A DNA stretch of 33,296 nucleotides from Bacteroidaceae bacterium (GTDB lineage Bacteria > Bacteroidota > Bacteroidia > Bacteroidales > Bacteroidaceae), in the NCBI GenBank assembly GCA_017379075.1, contig JAFNXL010000003.1, positions 1-33,296 of the forward strand, read 5' to 3'. Positions within the stretch are counted from its first letter, which is position 1. Each line of letters starts with the position of its first letter. The translations under genes were made by a program, and so were the position numbers. Positions 8,355-16,221 of this stretch are shown one piece after another. The notes under the pieces are model-generated. The model did not search any database and was not told the DNA's origin. It saw nothing but the letters and a program-made list of their open reading frames with translations.

Positions 8355-8392
8355 ACTCGGTGACTTCAAGAACAAGTCACCGAGTTTCTTTT
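8355..8392 (+). terminator. Perfect 12-bp hairpin with T-rich tail, ahead of rng
   Basis: ACTCGGTGACTT (8355-8366) and its exact complement (8374-8385) enclose a 7-nt loop and are followed by TTCTTTT. It has the form of an intrinsic terminator for the small basic gene, yet ends only 17 bp before the RNase G start, so RNase G must be expressed by read-through or from a promoter inside this gap. Confidence 0.75.
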
Positions 8393-8409
8393 ATCAGACT
8401 GAACAGGAA

Positions 8410-9984
8410 ATGACAAGCGAAGTATTTGTAGATGTACAGCCGCAGAAAATCTCCATCGTCCTTACCGAGGACAAGAAACTGGTGGAGTTCCAGGAAGAGG
8501 GCGTAAGCACTTCCTTTGCGGTAGGAAACGTTTATTTGGCCAAGGTAAAGAAACTGATGCCGGGGCTGAATGCATGTTTCGTAAATGTGGGCTATGAACG
8601 CGATGCATTTCTCCACTATGCTGATTTAGGAACTCAATTCAACAGCTACGCCAAGTACCTTCGTCAGGTGCTTAGCGACAAGAAAAACCTGTTTCCGCAC
8701 GACAAAGCTACCATACAGCCAGAATTGGAAAAGAGCGGCAGCGTGCAGAACGTATTGAAGCAGGGACAGGAAGTCCTTGTACAAGTTGTAAAGGAGCCCA
8801 TCAGCACCAAGGGTCCCCGTCTCACTTGCGAACTCTCGTTCCCGGGACGTTATCTGGTGCTGACACCCTTCGGCGACAAAGTTTCCGTATCCACAAAAAT
8901 CAAGTCGAGCGCAGAACGTGCCCGCCTGAAACAAACCATCCAAAGCATAAAGCCGCAGAATTGTGGCGTAATAGTGCGCACGGTGGCAGAGGGTAAACGC
9001 GTTGCGGAGCTGGATACAGAGATGAAAGTATTGACAAGCCGATGGGAAGAGGCCCTCAAGAAAGCTATGCGTGCCAAGGAAATGCCTGCCTTGGTACACG
9101 AAGAAACAAGCCGTACCGTAGGATTGTTACGCGACCTTTTCAACCCCAATTTTGAAAACATCTACGTGAACAACCCCGACGTGTATCAGGAAATCCGTGA
9201 CTACGTTTCGCTCATTGCACCCGAACGCGTGGAAGTTGTCAAGCTATACCGCGGCCAGCTGCCCATCTTTGACAACTTTGACATCACAAGGCAAATAAAG
9301 AGCGGATTTGGACGCACGGTAAGCTACAAGCACGGCGCCTACCTCATTATAGAACACACCGAGGCATTGCACGTCATTGACGTAAACTCGGGCAACCGCA
9401 CCAAAAACAAAGACTCGCAGGAGGCGAACGCTATGGAAGTGAACCTCGGAGCAGCGACTGAAATCGCGAGACAGCTGCGACTGCGAGACATGGGCGGTAT
9501 TGTTGTTATAGACTTCATCGACATGAAACTGGCCGAAGACAGGCAAAAGCTCTATGAGCACATGTGCGAACTGATGAAGAACGACCGTGCCAAGCACAAC
9601 ATTCTGCCGCTAAGCAAATTCGGACTGATGCAGATTACCCGCCAACGTGTGCGTCCGGTAATGGACATCAAAGTGGAGGAAACATGCCCCACTTGCCACG
9701 GAGAAGGAAAGGTAAAGAGCAGTTTCCTCTTTGACAAAGTGCTTGAAGGAAAAATCAATTTCCTCGTGAACACTTTGGGCATCAAACGCTTCACACTGCA
9801 CGTCCACCCCTATGTAGCGGCCTACATCAATCAAGGCATCATCAGCCGCAAGAACAAATGGCAACTGCGGTTCGGATTGGGATTCAATGTAATTCCCAAC
9901 CAAAAACTCGCCTTTCTTGAATACCAGTTTTTCGACAAGAAAGGAAAAGAAATCAATATGCAGGAAGAAATTGAGATCCGATAA
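8410..9984 (+). CDS. rng: Ribonuclease E/G family protein (RNase G)
   Basis: An endoribonuclease of 524 residues that matures rRNA and starts mRNA decay. An S1 RNA-binding domain covers about residues 33-130 (FAVGNVYLAKV, GLNACFVNVG, DAFLHYADLG). The catalytic DNase I-like domain carries the metal-binding aspartates D324 (HVIDVNSGNR) and D368 (VVIDFIDM). The zinc-link cysteines are C426 and C429 in CPTCHGEGK. There is no long C-terminal degradosome scaffold, so it is RNase G-sized. It follows the 29-residue basic gene across a strong hairpin. RNase E-type genes are often self-regulated through their leader; the hairpin makes that possible here but does not prove it. Confidence 0.95.
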   Translation: MTSEVFVDVQPQKISIVLTEDKKLVEFQEEGVSTSFAVGNVYLAKVKKLMPGLNACFVNVGYERDAFLHYADLGTQFNSYAKYLRQVLSDKKNLFPHDKATIQPELEKSGSVQNVLKQGQEVLVQVVKEPISTKGPRLTCELSFPGRYLVLTPFGDKVSVSTKIKSSAERARLKQTIQSIKPQNCGVIVRTVAEGKRVAELDTEMKVLTSRWEEALKKAMRAKEMPALVHEETSRTVGLLRDLFNPNFENIYVNNPDVYQEIRDYVSLIAPERVEVVKLYRGQLPIFDNFDITRQIKSGFGRTVSYKHGAYLIIEHTEALHVIDVNSGNRTKNKDSQEANAMEVNLGAATEIARQLRLRDMGGIVVIDFIDMKLAEDRQKLYEHMCELMKNDRAKHNILPLSKFGLMQITRQRVRPVMDIKVEETCPTCHGEGKVKSSFLFDKVLEGKINFLVNTLGIKRFTLHVHPYVAAYINQGIISRKNKWQLRFGLGFNVIPNQKLAFLEYQFFDKKGKEINMQEEIEIR

Positions 9985-10022
9985 ATCCTTTTATCAAAAG
10001 AATGCATCGAAACATCATCAAG

Positions 10023-10065
10023 TAGGAAGAGAACAGGAAGTGGTTTTCTTCCTATTTTCGTTTTT
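10023..10065 (+). terminator. rng terminator
   Basis: TAGGAAGA (10023-10030) pairs with TCTTCCTA (10047-10054); the hairpin is followed by TTTTCGTTTTT. It lies 39 bp after the rng stop. The minus strand has no T-run here, so it does not serve plsC. Confidence 0.6.
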
Positions 10066-10127
10066 ACATGCCCTAAAACATTTATAAATGGGCATTCAAA
10101 TGTTGTACGGAAAAGTATCAGCAAAAA

Positions 10128-10886
10128 TTACTGATCTGGATTTTCTACAAATCCTTGATGGCGAGCTGGCAAAGAATTCATGATAACACTATAACTCTTT
10201 TCCATTGTCAGCCTTACATTATCCTGTCCTTGTTCTGCTGGTGATATGGGATCATGGATAATCAGACGTAAGGCATGCCATGTAAGAAAACCGAAACCTT
10301 TCTGCCTGGGAAGCACGTCAAAAGACCCGTCTATGGTCACCGGTACAACGGAAAGTCCCAACTCGTTTGCCAACTGGAACGCACCCCTTCTGAAATGAGC
10401 CATGTGCCCTGTAAAGCTGCGAGAACCTTCAGGAAAAACGACCAAACTTGTGCCGTTGCGTAGAATCTGACGTGCTTGGTCATAGGTTTGCTGAATGGCT
10501 TTAGGACCACTCTTGTCAACAAAAATATGCTTTGCGCTCTCACACGCCTTGCCGAAAAGCGGCATACGCCTAATTGACTTTTTCATCATCCATTTAAAAT
10601 TACGGCCGATAAAACCGTATATCAGGAATATATCATAGGCGCCTTGATGATTGGCCACAAATACATAAGAAGAAGAAGGGTCAAGTTTGGATTTGCCCTC
10701 TACCTTTACCGGCAGCAAAAAGAACCAACACATCAGTTTGCTCCAAACCATGGGCGGATAATATCCCCAAAAATGGGCACTGCCAATGGTGCTTCCAATC
10801 GTGGTGACCAAAGCTGTGAGCACACTTACCACCAACATTATGGGGAAAGCCACAAATAATTGGAAAAGCCGGTAGAGAAGATTCAT
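10128..10886 (-). CDS. plsC: 1-acyl-sn-glycerol-3-phosphate acyltransferase
   Basis: Makes phosphatidic acid by acylating lysophosphatidic acid at the inner membrane; 252 residues. The N-terminal 30 residues and residues 50-62 are hydrophobic. The catalytic H-X4-D motif is NHQGAYD with H80 and D85, and the substrate-binding block FPEGSR is at 151-156, both standard for the PlsC family. It lies 41 bp after the DUF4369-like lipoprotein gene on the same strand, as last gene of the operon starting at 12401. The reaction is well supported, although some family members acylate other lipids such as ornithine lipids. Confidence 0.92.
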   Translation of the reverse strand: MNLLYRLFQLFVAFPIMLVVSVLTALVTTIGSTIGSAHFWGYYPPMVWSKLMCWFFLLPVKVEGKSKLDPSSSYVFVANHQGAYDIFLIYGFIGRNFKWMMKKSIRRMPLFGKACESAKHIFVDKSGPKAIQQTYDQARQILRNGTSLVVFPEGSRSFTGHMAHFRRGAFQLANELGLSVVPVTIDGSFDVLPRQKGFGFLTWHALRLIIHDPISPAEQGQDNVRLTMEKSYSVIMNSLPARHQGFVENPDQ

Positions 10887-10927
10887 AACTTATAAGGTTA
10901 GGGTTTCGATGGTTACTGTCAGAAGGA

Positions 10928-11635
10928 CTATTGCTGTTCTTCTTCGCGCAGCTTCTCCATATTTTCGGTAGCAATCTTCACATACTCCTTGACATAGGCA
11001 TTTTCAAGAAAATACGGTGTACCCATGCCCAATACAGTCTCAATCTGAGGGTTCAGTATGGGATAAGGGAAATTGCTTGTAAGAAGCATAAAGACGCCCG
11101 CACCAAGCACATTGTCATAATTATTGGTGATGAAGGAGGTTATCAAACGGTCGCTCTCTGCATTGATAAGTTCTGCTTCTTTGTTCAGAATTACAAGGAT
11201 GGAATCGTGATCCATTCCGTCCATTATCATTCGGCTTTCCTTACGGGAGAGTTCTTCCATTTTGGCCTCAAGCTCTGCTTTTTCATGAATGAAGACATGA
11301 AGAGAATCGTTAAGCGGAGTGCCTGTGGGGAACTGGCGGTCATCGTTCAATTTGATGCCTACATTGCCTTCTTCCAGCACCACAGGTACAAGACACATCT
11401 CGCCCATAAAGAGGCATGCCATGGTCACGGAATCCACTTTTGCATTCAGTGTAAACCCACCATGTGCCACAACTGTAGAATCTATCGTCTGCATTTTGCC
11501 GTCTTCGAAAACCTTCAAATACAATGTTTTGCCATCGAGTTCGGCTACGGTGGATGTTCCTGTTATCTGTAAATTGTCCTTACAAGAAGACAACATCACG
11601 GCTATGGGTAAAAGAAAAGATAGTAATCGTTTCAT
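10928..11635 (-). CDS. DUF4369-like lipoprotein
   Basis: A 235-residue lipoprotein when read from the ATG at 11635: MKRLLSFLLPIAVMLSSC is a lipoprotein signal with the lipidated cysteine at residue 18. An upstream ATG would add 18 residues that spoil the signal sequence. Residues about 24-110 (beta-rich, with GKTLYLKVFEDGKMQTIDS and VDSVTMACLFMG) resemble the DUF4369 domain found in front of many Bacteroidetes thioredoxin-like lipoproteins; no thioredoxin CxxC follows. The rest is helical and charged. Its role is unknown. It sits between the small membrane protein gene and plsC in one operon. Confidence 0.75.
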   Translation of the reverse strand: MKRLLSFLLPIAVMLSSCKDNLQITGTSTVAELDGKTLYLKVFEDGKMQTIDSTVVAHGGFTLNAKVDSVTMACLFMGEMCLVPVVLEEGNVGIKLNDDRQFPTGTPLNDSLHVFIHEKAELEAKMEELSRKESRMIMDGMDHDSILVILNKEAELINAESDRLITSFITNNYDNVLGAGVFMLLTSNFPYPILNPQIETVLGMGTPYFLENAYVKEYVKIATENMEKLREEEQQ

Positions 11636-11685
11636 CTGTATTTGTTTATATATTAAATAAGGTGTATTCTGATTTTCGATAATTC

Positions 11686-12054
11686 TCACTTGTGTTTGGA
11701 AAGTTCAGCAGGAATGCGCCATGCGGTGTACAGTTGAATAACAGTTGCAATGGCAAGGCAAACAAGCCATTCGTTACGTTGGAACATGCCATAACGGAAT
11801 GTCTGCATGCTCATACACAACACGGAAGCCAAAAGCACCACACAACTGATAAGTTGCTGCCTGCGCAGACGTTTGAGTACAAAATCTGTACCCAGATATT
11901 CTTGGCGCAACTGCATTAGGGCATAGAGTGCACATCCTATACCATATATTATCAGACATGCCATATCATTGTGCAGGCGCACCAAAAGCCCAACTATCAT
12001 CAGAACGGCCCCAATGCGGAAAAGGGCATTTTCCAAAGAATTGAGTTGTTTCAT
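11686..12054 (-). CDS. Small integral membrane protein, unknown function
   Basis: A 122-residue protein with four hydrophobic segments (about residues 12-26, 29-47, 67-84 and 94-111) joined by short basic loops, including KRLRRQQ. No family is recognised. Its start overlaps the stop of the DivIC-like gene by 4 bp, so the two are translationally coupled. A cell-envelope or division-related role is plausible from position only. Confidence 0.75.
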   Translation of the reverse strand: MKQLNSLENALFRIGAVLMIVGLLVRLHNDMACLIIYGIGCALYALMQLRQEYLGTDFVLKRLRRQQLISCVVLLASVLCMSMQTFRYGMFQRNEWLVCLAIATVIQLYTAWRIPAELSKHK

Positions 12055-12401
12055 TGTACTGCGTCAGTTACATTCAACGTATCAACGGGCATCTCCTCCA
12101 GCAGTTCATCGCCAACGACAACGAAAACATCCTCATCGGCCCGCTTCATGAAATATTTTTCACGCGCCACACGTTCCAATTCGGAAGCCTTGTCCAGTGC
12201 CTCGTAACGTCTGGTATCCTCTTCGTACTGTGCACGAAGTTCGGCAATCTCGTTCTTTACCTGTTCAATCTGCTGCTTGCGCTTATAGTTTTCCATCCAG
12301 CTGTTGTCGTCAAGCACGCCATTGATGAGAACGATGAAAAAGAGAACCACAACGTATTTCAGTTTGCGGATAATCCCCCATAAAGTGTATAGTTTACTCA
12401 T
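12051..12401 (-). CDS. Septum formation initiator (DivIC/FtsB-like)
   Basis: A 116-residue bitopic protein. Residues 14-30 form one membrane segment (KYVVVLFFIVLINGVL), followed by a coiled coil at about 38-72 (RKQQIEQVKNEIAELRAQYEED) and an ELERVAREKYFMKRADEDVF motif typical of FtsB/DivIC, which help organise the division septum with FtsL/FtsQ. It is first in a four-gene minus-strand operon (membrane protein, lipoprotein, plsC) and is divergent from dnaX across a 101-bp gap. Confidence 0.88.
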   Translation of the reverse strand: MSKLYTLWGIIRKLKYVVVLFFIVLINGVLDDNSWMENYKRKQQIEQVKNEIAELRAQYEEDTRRYEALDKASELERVAREKYFMKRADEDVFVVVGDELLEEMPVDTLNVTDAVQ

Positions 12402-12420
12402 GCTCGTTGCAAATTTTCCA

Positions 12421-12454
12421 CAAAGATAGACAAAAAGTGTGGCTCAAAGACAAA
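12421..12454 (-). promoter_or_regulatory. Promoter of the septum-initiator/plsC operon
   Basis: TATCTTTG (12428-12421, minus strand) fits the -7 consensus. TTTG at 12454-12451 (spacer 22) or 12448-12445 (spacer 16) could be the -33 box; neither spacing is ideal. Confidence 0.5.
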
Positions 12455-12473
12455 GGTTTCAGATTTTTTTAGG

Positions 12474-12481
12474 TATTTTTG
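12474..12481 (+). promoter_or_regulatory. -7 element of the dnaX promoter
   Basis: TATTTTTG matches TAnnTTTG, with transcription expected to begin near 12488. This lies downstream of the possible ATG at 12479 and so supports the ATG at 12503 as the dnaX start. No clear -33 box is seen. Confidence 0.5.
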
Positions 12482-12502
12482 CATAAAATAGACATTTCAC
12501 GT

Positions 12503-14260
12503 ATGGAAGATTTTATCGTATCTGCCCGAAAATACCGTCCAATGACATTCGATTCAGTGGTGGGACAACATGCCCTCACCACAACTTTGAAAAATGCCAT
12601 TGCAAACGGAAAACTTGCTCATGCCTACCTGTTCTGCGGACCCAGAGGCGTGGGAAAGACCACCTGCGCACGCATTTTTGCCAAGGCCATAAACTGCCTC
12701 AACCCCAACAGTGAGGGTGATGCCTGCGGAGAATGCGAAAGTTGTTTGGCTTTCAACCAAGGACGCTCACTCAACATACACGAGCTTGATGCTGCAAGCA
12801 ACAACTCTGTGGAAGACATTCGCGAGCTTATCACACAGGTGCAGATTCCGCCACAAACCGGCCGATACAAGGTTTTCATCATTGATGAGGTACACATGCT
12901 TTCGGCTTCGGCTTTCAATGCGTTTTTGAAAACGCTTGAAGAACCGCCATCCTATGTCATCTTCATCCTTGCCACAACGGAAAAGCACAAAATTCTGCCA
13001 ACCATCCTTAGTCGTTGCCAGGTGTACGACTTCGTAAGAATAACCTCAGAAGACACCATCAGCCACCTGCGTGCCGTGGCTCAAAAAGAAGGATACAATG
13101 CCGAGGATGAAGCTCTGAACCTCATTGCGCAGAAAGCAGACGGCGGAATGCGTGACGCACTCAGCATCTTCGACCAAATGGCCAGCTTTACAGGAGGCAA
13201 TCTAACTTACGAGGCAGTATGTCAAAATCTCAATGTACTGAGCACAGAGCACTATTTCAACATGACGGAACAGATTCTCAACCGCGATGTGAAGCAATGC
13301 CTGCTCTCTTTTGACACCATTCTCCAAAAGGGATTTGACGGCGGAATCTTCATTGGAGGACTTGCCAGCCACATGCGCGATCTGCTTGTGAGCCGCGATG
13401 CACAAACACTCCGTCTGCTTGAAAAAGGAAAACAACGGCAAGAGCGTTATGCCGAACAGGCACAAAAATGCCGCCCGACATTCCTCTACCGCGCCATTAA
13501 GCTCTGCAACGATTGTGAAACCTCCTACCGCACAAGCCGCAATAAGCGCCTCTGTGTTGAAATCTGCCTGATACAACTTGTACAGGCAATAGACGAAACT
13601 GACTGCACATCGGGGGGGCGCAGCCCTGAAAGAAAGCTAAAACCCGTATTTGAAGCCACCGAGCAGACGGCTTCATCTGCAGTTGCAGAGCCCACACCCG
13701 AACTGAGAGCACCCGCGCCACAGACACCGCCTTCCGTTGTAGCTCCAACCCAACCACAGCCCCGCACCATGCAACAATCGGCTCCAAAGCCTAGGGTGAT
13801 GAATGGCTTTGGTCCAAGTCTCCGTATCCAGAAAAATGAACAGACTCAAAACGGCGGAACACAAAAACAAGAAAGCGCACAACAAGCCGAACACACTCCA
13901 TTGGATACAGAGAAGTTCCGCATTGCATGGTACGAGTTCATACAATCATTGCCAAGAGAGAGCCAGGCAATGGCACAACGTATGCGCGACATGCGCCCCG
14001 AAGTGACTGATGCGGACACAGTGCGGATTGAAGTGAACAATGTACAAGTGGCACAATACATGCACAACACCATCATCCCTCCCCTTCTTTCCATAGTGCG
14101 TAAAACGTTAAAGAACGACTTTATAAATATCAAGATTGACATTCAGGAGGTACAACAAGCTGCCCGCAAGTACAGCAAGGCGGAACTTTTCACCCGCATG
14201 ACACAAATAAATCCTGCATTAAATCTGATGAAGGATGTGCTTGAGTTGAGCATAGAATAA
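12503..14260 (+). CDS. dnaX: DNA polymerase III subunit gamma/tau
   Basis: The clamp-loader ATPase that loads the sliding clamp and links polymerases at the fork; 585 residues from the ATG at 12503, where the family's usual MEDFIVSARKYRP start appears. Walker A is GPRGVGKT at 46-53, the zinc cysteines are C65, C75, C78 and C81, Walker B is DEVH at 128-131, and the SRC sensor motif follows at about 174. Residues about 390-455 form a Pro/Gln/Thr-rich linker, and the last 130 residues are the tau-type tail that contacts the polymerase. I saw no obvious slippery run for making a shorter gamma form. Confidence 0.95.
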   Translation: MEDFIVSARKYRPMTFDSVVGQHALTTTLKNAIANGKLAHAYLFCGPRGVGKTTCARIFAKAINCLNPNSEGDACGECESCLAFNQGRSLNIHELDAASNNSVEDIRELITQVQIPPQTGRYKVFIIDEVHMLSASAFNAFLKTLEEPPSYVIFILATTEKHKILPTILSRCQVYDFVRITSEDTISHLRAVAQKEGYNAEDEALNLIAQKADGGMRDALSIFDQMASFTGGNLTYEAVCQNLNVLSTEHYFNMTEQILNRDVKQCLLSFDTILQKGFDGGIFIGGLASHMRDLLVSRDAQTLRLLEKGKQRQERYAEQAQKCRPTFLYRAIKLCNDCETSYRTSRNKRLCVEICLIQLVQAIDETDCTSGGRSPERKLKPVFEATEQTASSAVAEPTPELRAPAPQTPPSVVAPTQPQPRTMQQSAPKPRVMNGFGPSLRIQKNEQTQNGGTQKQESAQQAEHTPLDTEKFRIAWYEFIQSLPRESQAMAQRMRDMRPEVTDADTVRIEVNNVQVAQYMHNTIIPPLLSIVRKTLKNDFINIKIDIQEVQQAARKYSKAELFTRMTQINPALNLMKDVLELSIE

Positions 14261-14369
14261 TGACCATCAGCTCTTGAAGGGGTCAGTAAACGAAAAGATA
14301 CGTTTTTGAGGTGTAGTAGGTCAAAACGCCAAAAAAACTTGCACTCATTGACCAATTGGTATATCCAAG

Positions 14370-14407
14370 AAAAAAAACCGGACCCACCTAATAAAGTGAG
14401 TCCGGTT
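14370..14407 (-). terminator. Terminator of the FadL-family porin gene
   Basis: On the minus strand a 12-bp stem with one mismatch (14407-14396 with 14387-14376) and an 8-nt loop is followed by a run of eight T. It is 39 bp beyond the porin stop codon. Confidence 0.8.
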
Positions 14408-14445
14408 CGTCATTGTATTAAGATTAATGAAAGGGGTTACATCCT

Positions 14446-15885
14446 TTAGAACTTCAAATCAACGCTTACACCAACAGCATCATTTTTGCGAGTGTATGTG
14501 TCAACAATACCTCCACCGCGAGACATCTGTACGTCGTCATAGAAGGTGTGCATGTAACCAGCGTTAAGGTTAACCATCTTGCTCAAGCGGAAAGTGGCAC
14601 CTAAAGCCAAGGTGTTGCTGCTGGTCGAGAAGTTGGTGTCGGCCAAGCCTTCTCCCTGGTTGATTCTAGTGGTCTGTCCACCGGCGCTGATAGTCAGCCA
14701 GTTGTTTACATCAAATTCTGCACCGTAAGTAACCTCCCAAGTGTTCTTCTCTACGTTTGTGGCGCTTCCCTTAGCCTTCTTGTCCCACCAGTAATGGAAA
14801 CCTCCCATCAGGCGAAGGTTGTCCAACAGAGAGTACTGTGCACCAACGGTGAGTAGAGCGGGAATGTCGCTACGAACCTTGGCACCATTCTTGTAGGCAT
14901 CGAAGGCAGCGTCCACGTTTGCACTATTCTTTGAGTCGTTCTCCATGTTAATCTTGGTCTTGAACTCATACTTGGCAGCAAGGTTCAACTTGCCGAGGTT
15001 CCAGTCCACACCAAGGATGGGAGTGATGCCGAATCCGCTCTGAGAGCAGTCAAGAACGAGGTCCTCGCTGGTCATGAGGGCAACGGTTCCTGCCTGAGTT
15101 GCCATGTCTGCATACTTCTTTGCATTTGCGAGGTCACCGGCGGCAGCGTACTGTTGTGCTGCGGCTGCAGCCTGTGCAGAGCTCTGTGCAAATCCAGCAG
15201 AATAATTCTTGGCGTCAATGCCATTCACCTTGAAACCTGTGATGCTGCCTTCGTATCCGCCACGGGCAATTACACCGCGAAGGCCACCGAAGACAGATAC
15301 ATTATCAGTTAGCTTATAAGTTGTACCCACCTGTACGCCATAGAAATAAGATCTACCGGTAAGGTTCTGGTTCAAGCTGTAGCTGTACAGAGGACTGCCT
15401 GTGGGGTTGGTAGCGGAGTTGATACCAGAAGCCAACTGACCGCCAAGCAACTGCTCGAACATGGGCAGACCATTGTCGAACTCGCAGGCACCGCCACCGC
15501 CGCCTACTGCGAACTGTGCGTTAACGCTCCACTTTTCATTGAATACGTATGCAGCCTGGAAAGAGGGAATTACAGGTGCATTTGTTACGCCTTCGAAGAA
15601 ACGCTCAGTGCTGGGATTAGCAGTATTGAACTGATAGAAGGGAGCGGTTGAATTAATTTGACGCTTCTGGAAAGCAGCCTGCCAGCTGAGTGAAAGGTGG
15701 AAACCCTTATCAAGGAAAGCCACACCGGCGGGGTTGCTGTAATAGTCGGCAATACCGATGGCAGCATCACGCGCAGGGTTGCGCAGGAATACTGCATTCT
15801 GATTGGTGTTGGTAAGCAAGCCACCGGCCATTGCCGCACTTGCCGATGCAGTCAGAATAGCTGCTACACAAAGTTTTTTCTTCAT
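14446..15885 (-). CDS. OmpP1/FadL-family outer-membrane transporter
   Basis: A 479-residue outer-membrane beta-barrel for hydrophobic compounds. From the ATG at 15885 there is a clean signal peptide (MKKKLCVAAILTASASAAMA, cleavage near residue 20). The mature start carries the FadL-type hatch with NPA motifs (NPARDAAIG, SNPAGVAF) and the remainder alternates aromatic beta strands, ending in DLKF with a terminal Phe as expected for barrel assembly. Residues about 229-271 are an unusual Ala/Gln-rich, probably helical insertion, perhaps an extracellular or periplasmic loop. An in-frame ATG at 15942 is rejected because the promoter at 15960-15929 lies over it. Substrate unknown. Confidence 0.9.
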   Translation of the reverse strand: MKKKLCVAAILTASASAAMAGGLLTNTNQNAVFLRNPARDAAIGIADYYSNPAGVAFLDKGFHLSLSWQAAFQKRQINSTAPFYQFNTANPSTERFFEGVTNAPVIPSFQAAYVFNEKWSVNAQFAVGGGGGACEFDNGLPMFEQLLGGQLASGINSATNPTGSPLYSYSLNQNLTGRSYFYGVQVGTTYKLTDNVSVFGGLRGVIARGGYEGSITGFKVNGIDAKNYSAGFAQSSAQAAAAAQQYAAAGDLANAKKYADMATQAGTVALMTSEDLVLDCSQSGFGITPILGVDWNLGKLNLAAKYEFKTKINMENDSKNSANVDAAFDAYKNGAKVRSDIPALLTVGAQYSLLDNLRLMGGFHYWWDKKAKGSATNVEKNTWEVTYGAEFDVNNWLTISAGGQTTRINQGEGLADTNFSTSSNTLALGATFRLSKMVNLNAGYMHTFYDDVQMSRGGGIVDTYTRKNDAVGVSVDLKF

Positions 15886-16221
15886 TGCTTTGATAATATA
15901 ATAAAATTGATATTTCCTTTTTGCGCTGCAAAGGTAACACATATATTTAAATTGTGCAAATATTTCTTAATTTTTGCACATATTTTTAATTATTGTGCAA
16001 TAAAATATATCCAACACATTATATTATTTATATAGAACAGCTTGTTTTTTTTCATAAAAGAGTAATAAAACATACAATTATTTTAAACAAATCTGCAAAA
16101 ATTACAGGTTAAAAATGTCTTATATTAACATGCACATAAAAATTGTAAGCATCAATCAATCGGTTTGGCATGCAATTTGTAATGGTGAAAAAATAAAGAA
16201 TCAGAAATTTTTCACGAAGAT
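15886..16221. other. AT-rich divergent control region between the porin gene and clpC
   Basis: No gene is seen in this 336-bp gap. It holds the porin promoter and three related sites: TGTGCAAA (15953-15960), its reverse complement (15973-15980) and TGTGCAAT (15994-16001), possible operator sites. Between 16010 and 16130 it is almost entirely A and T. For clpC I see GGTTTGGCATGCAATTTG before the start but no good TAnnTTTG, so that promoter is unassigned. Confidence 0.5.
15929..15960 (-). promoter_or_regulatory. Promoter of the FadL-family gene
   Basis: TTTG (15960-15957), a 20-bp spacer and TACCTTTG (15936-15929) on the minus strand form a textbook Bacteroidetes promoter. Transcription should start near 15922, about 37 nt before the ATG at 15885. 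The -33 box is inside one of three TGTGCAAA-like sites. Confidence 0.8.
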
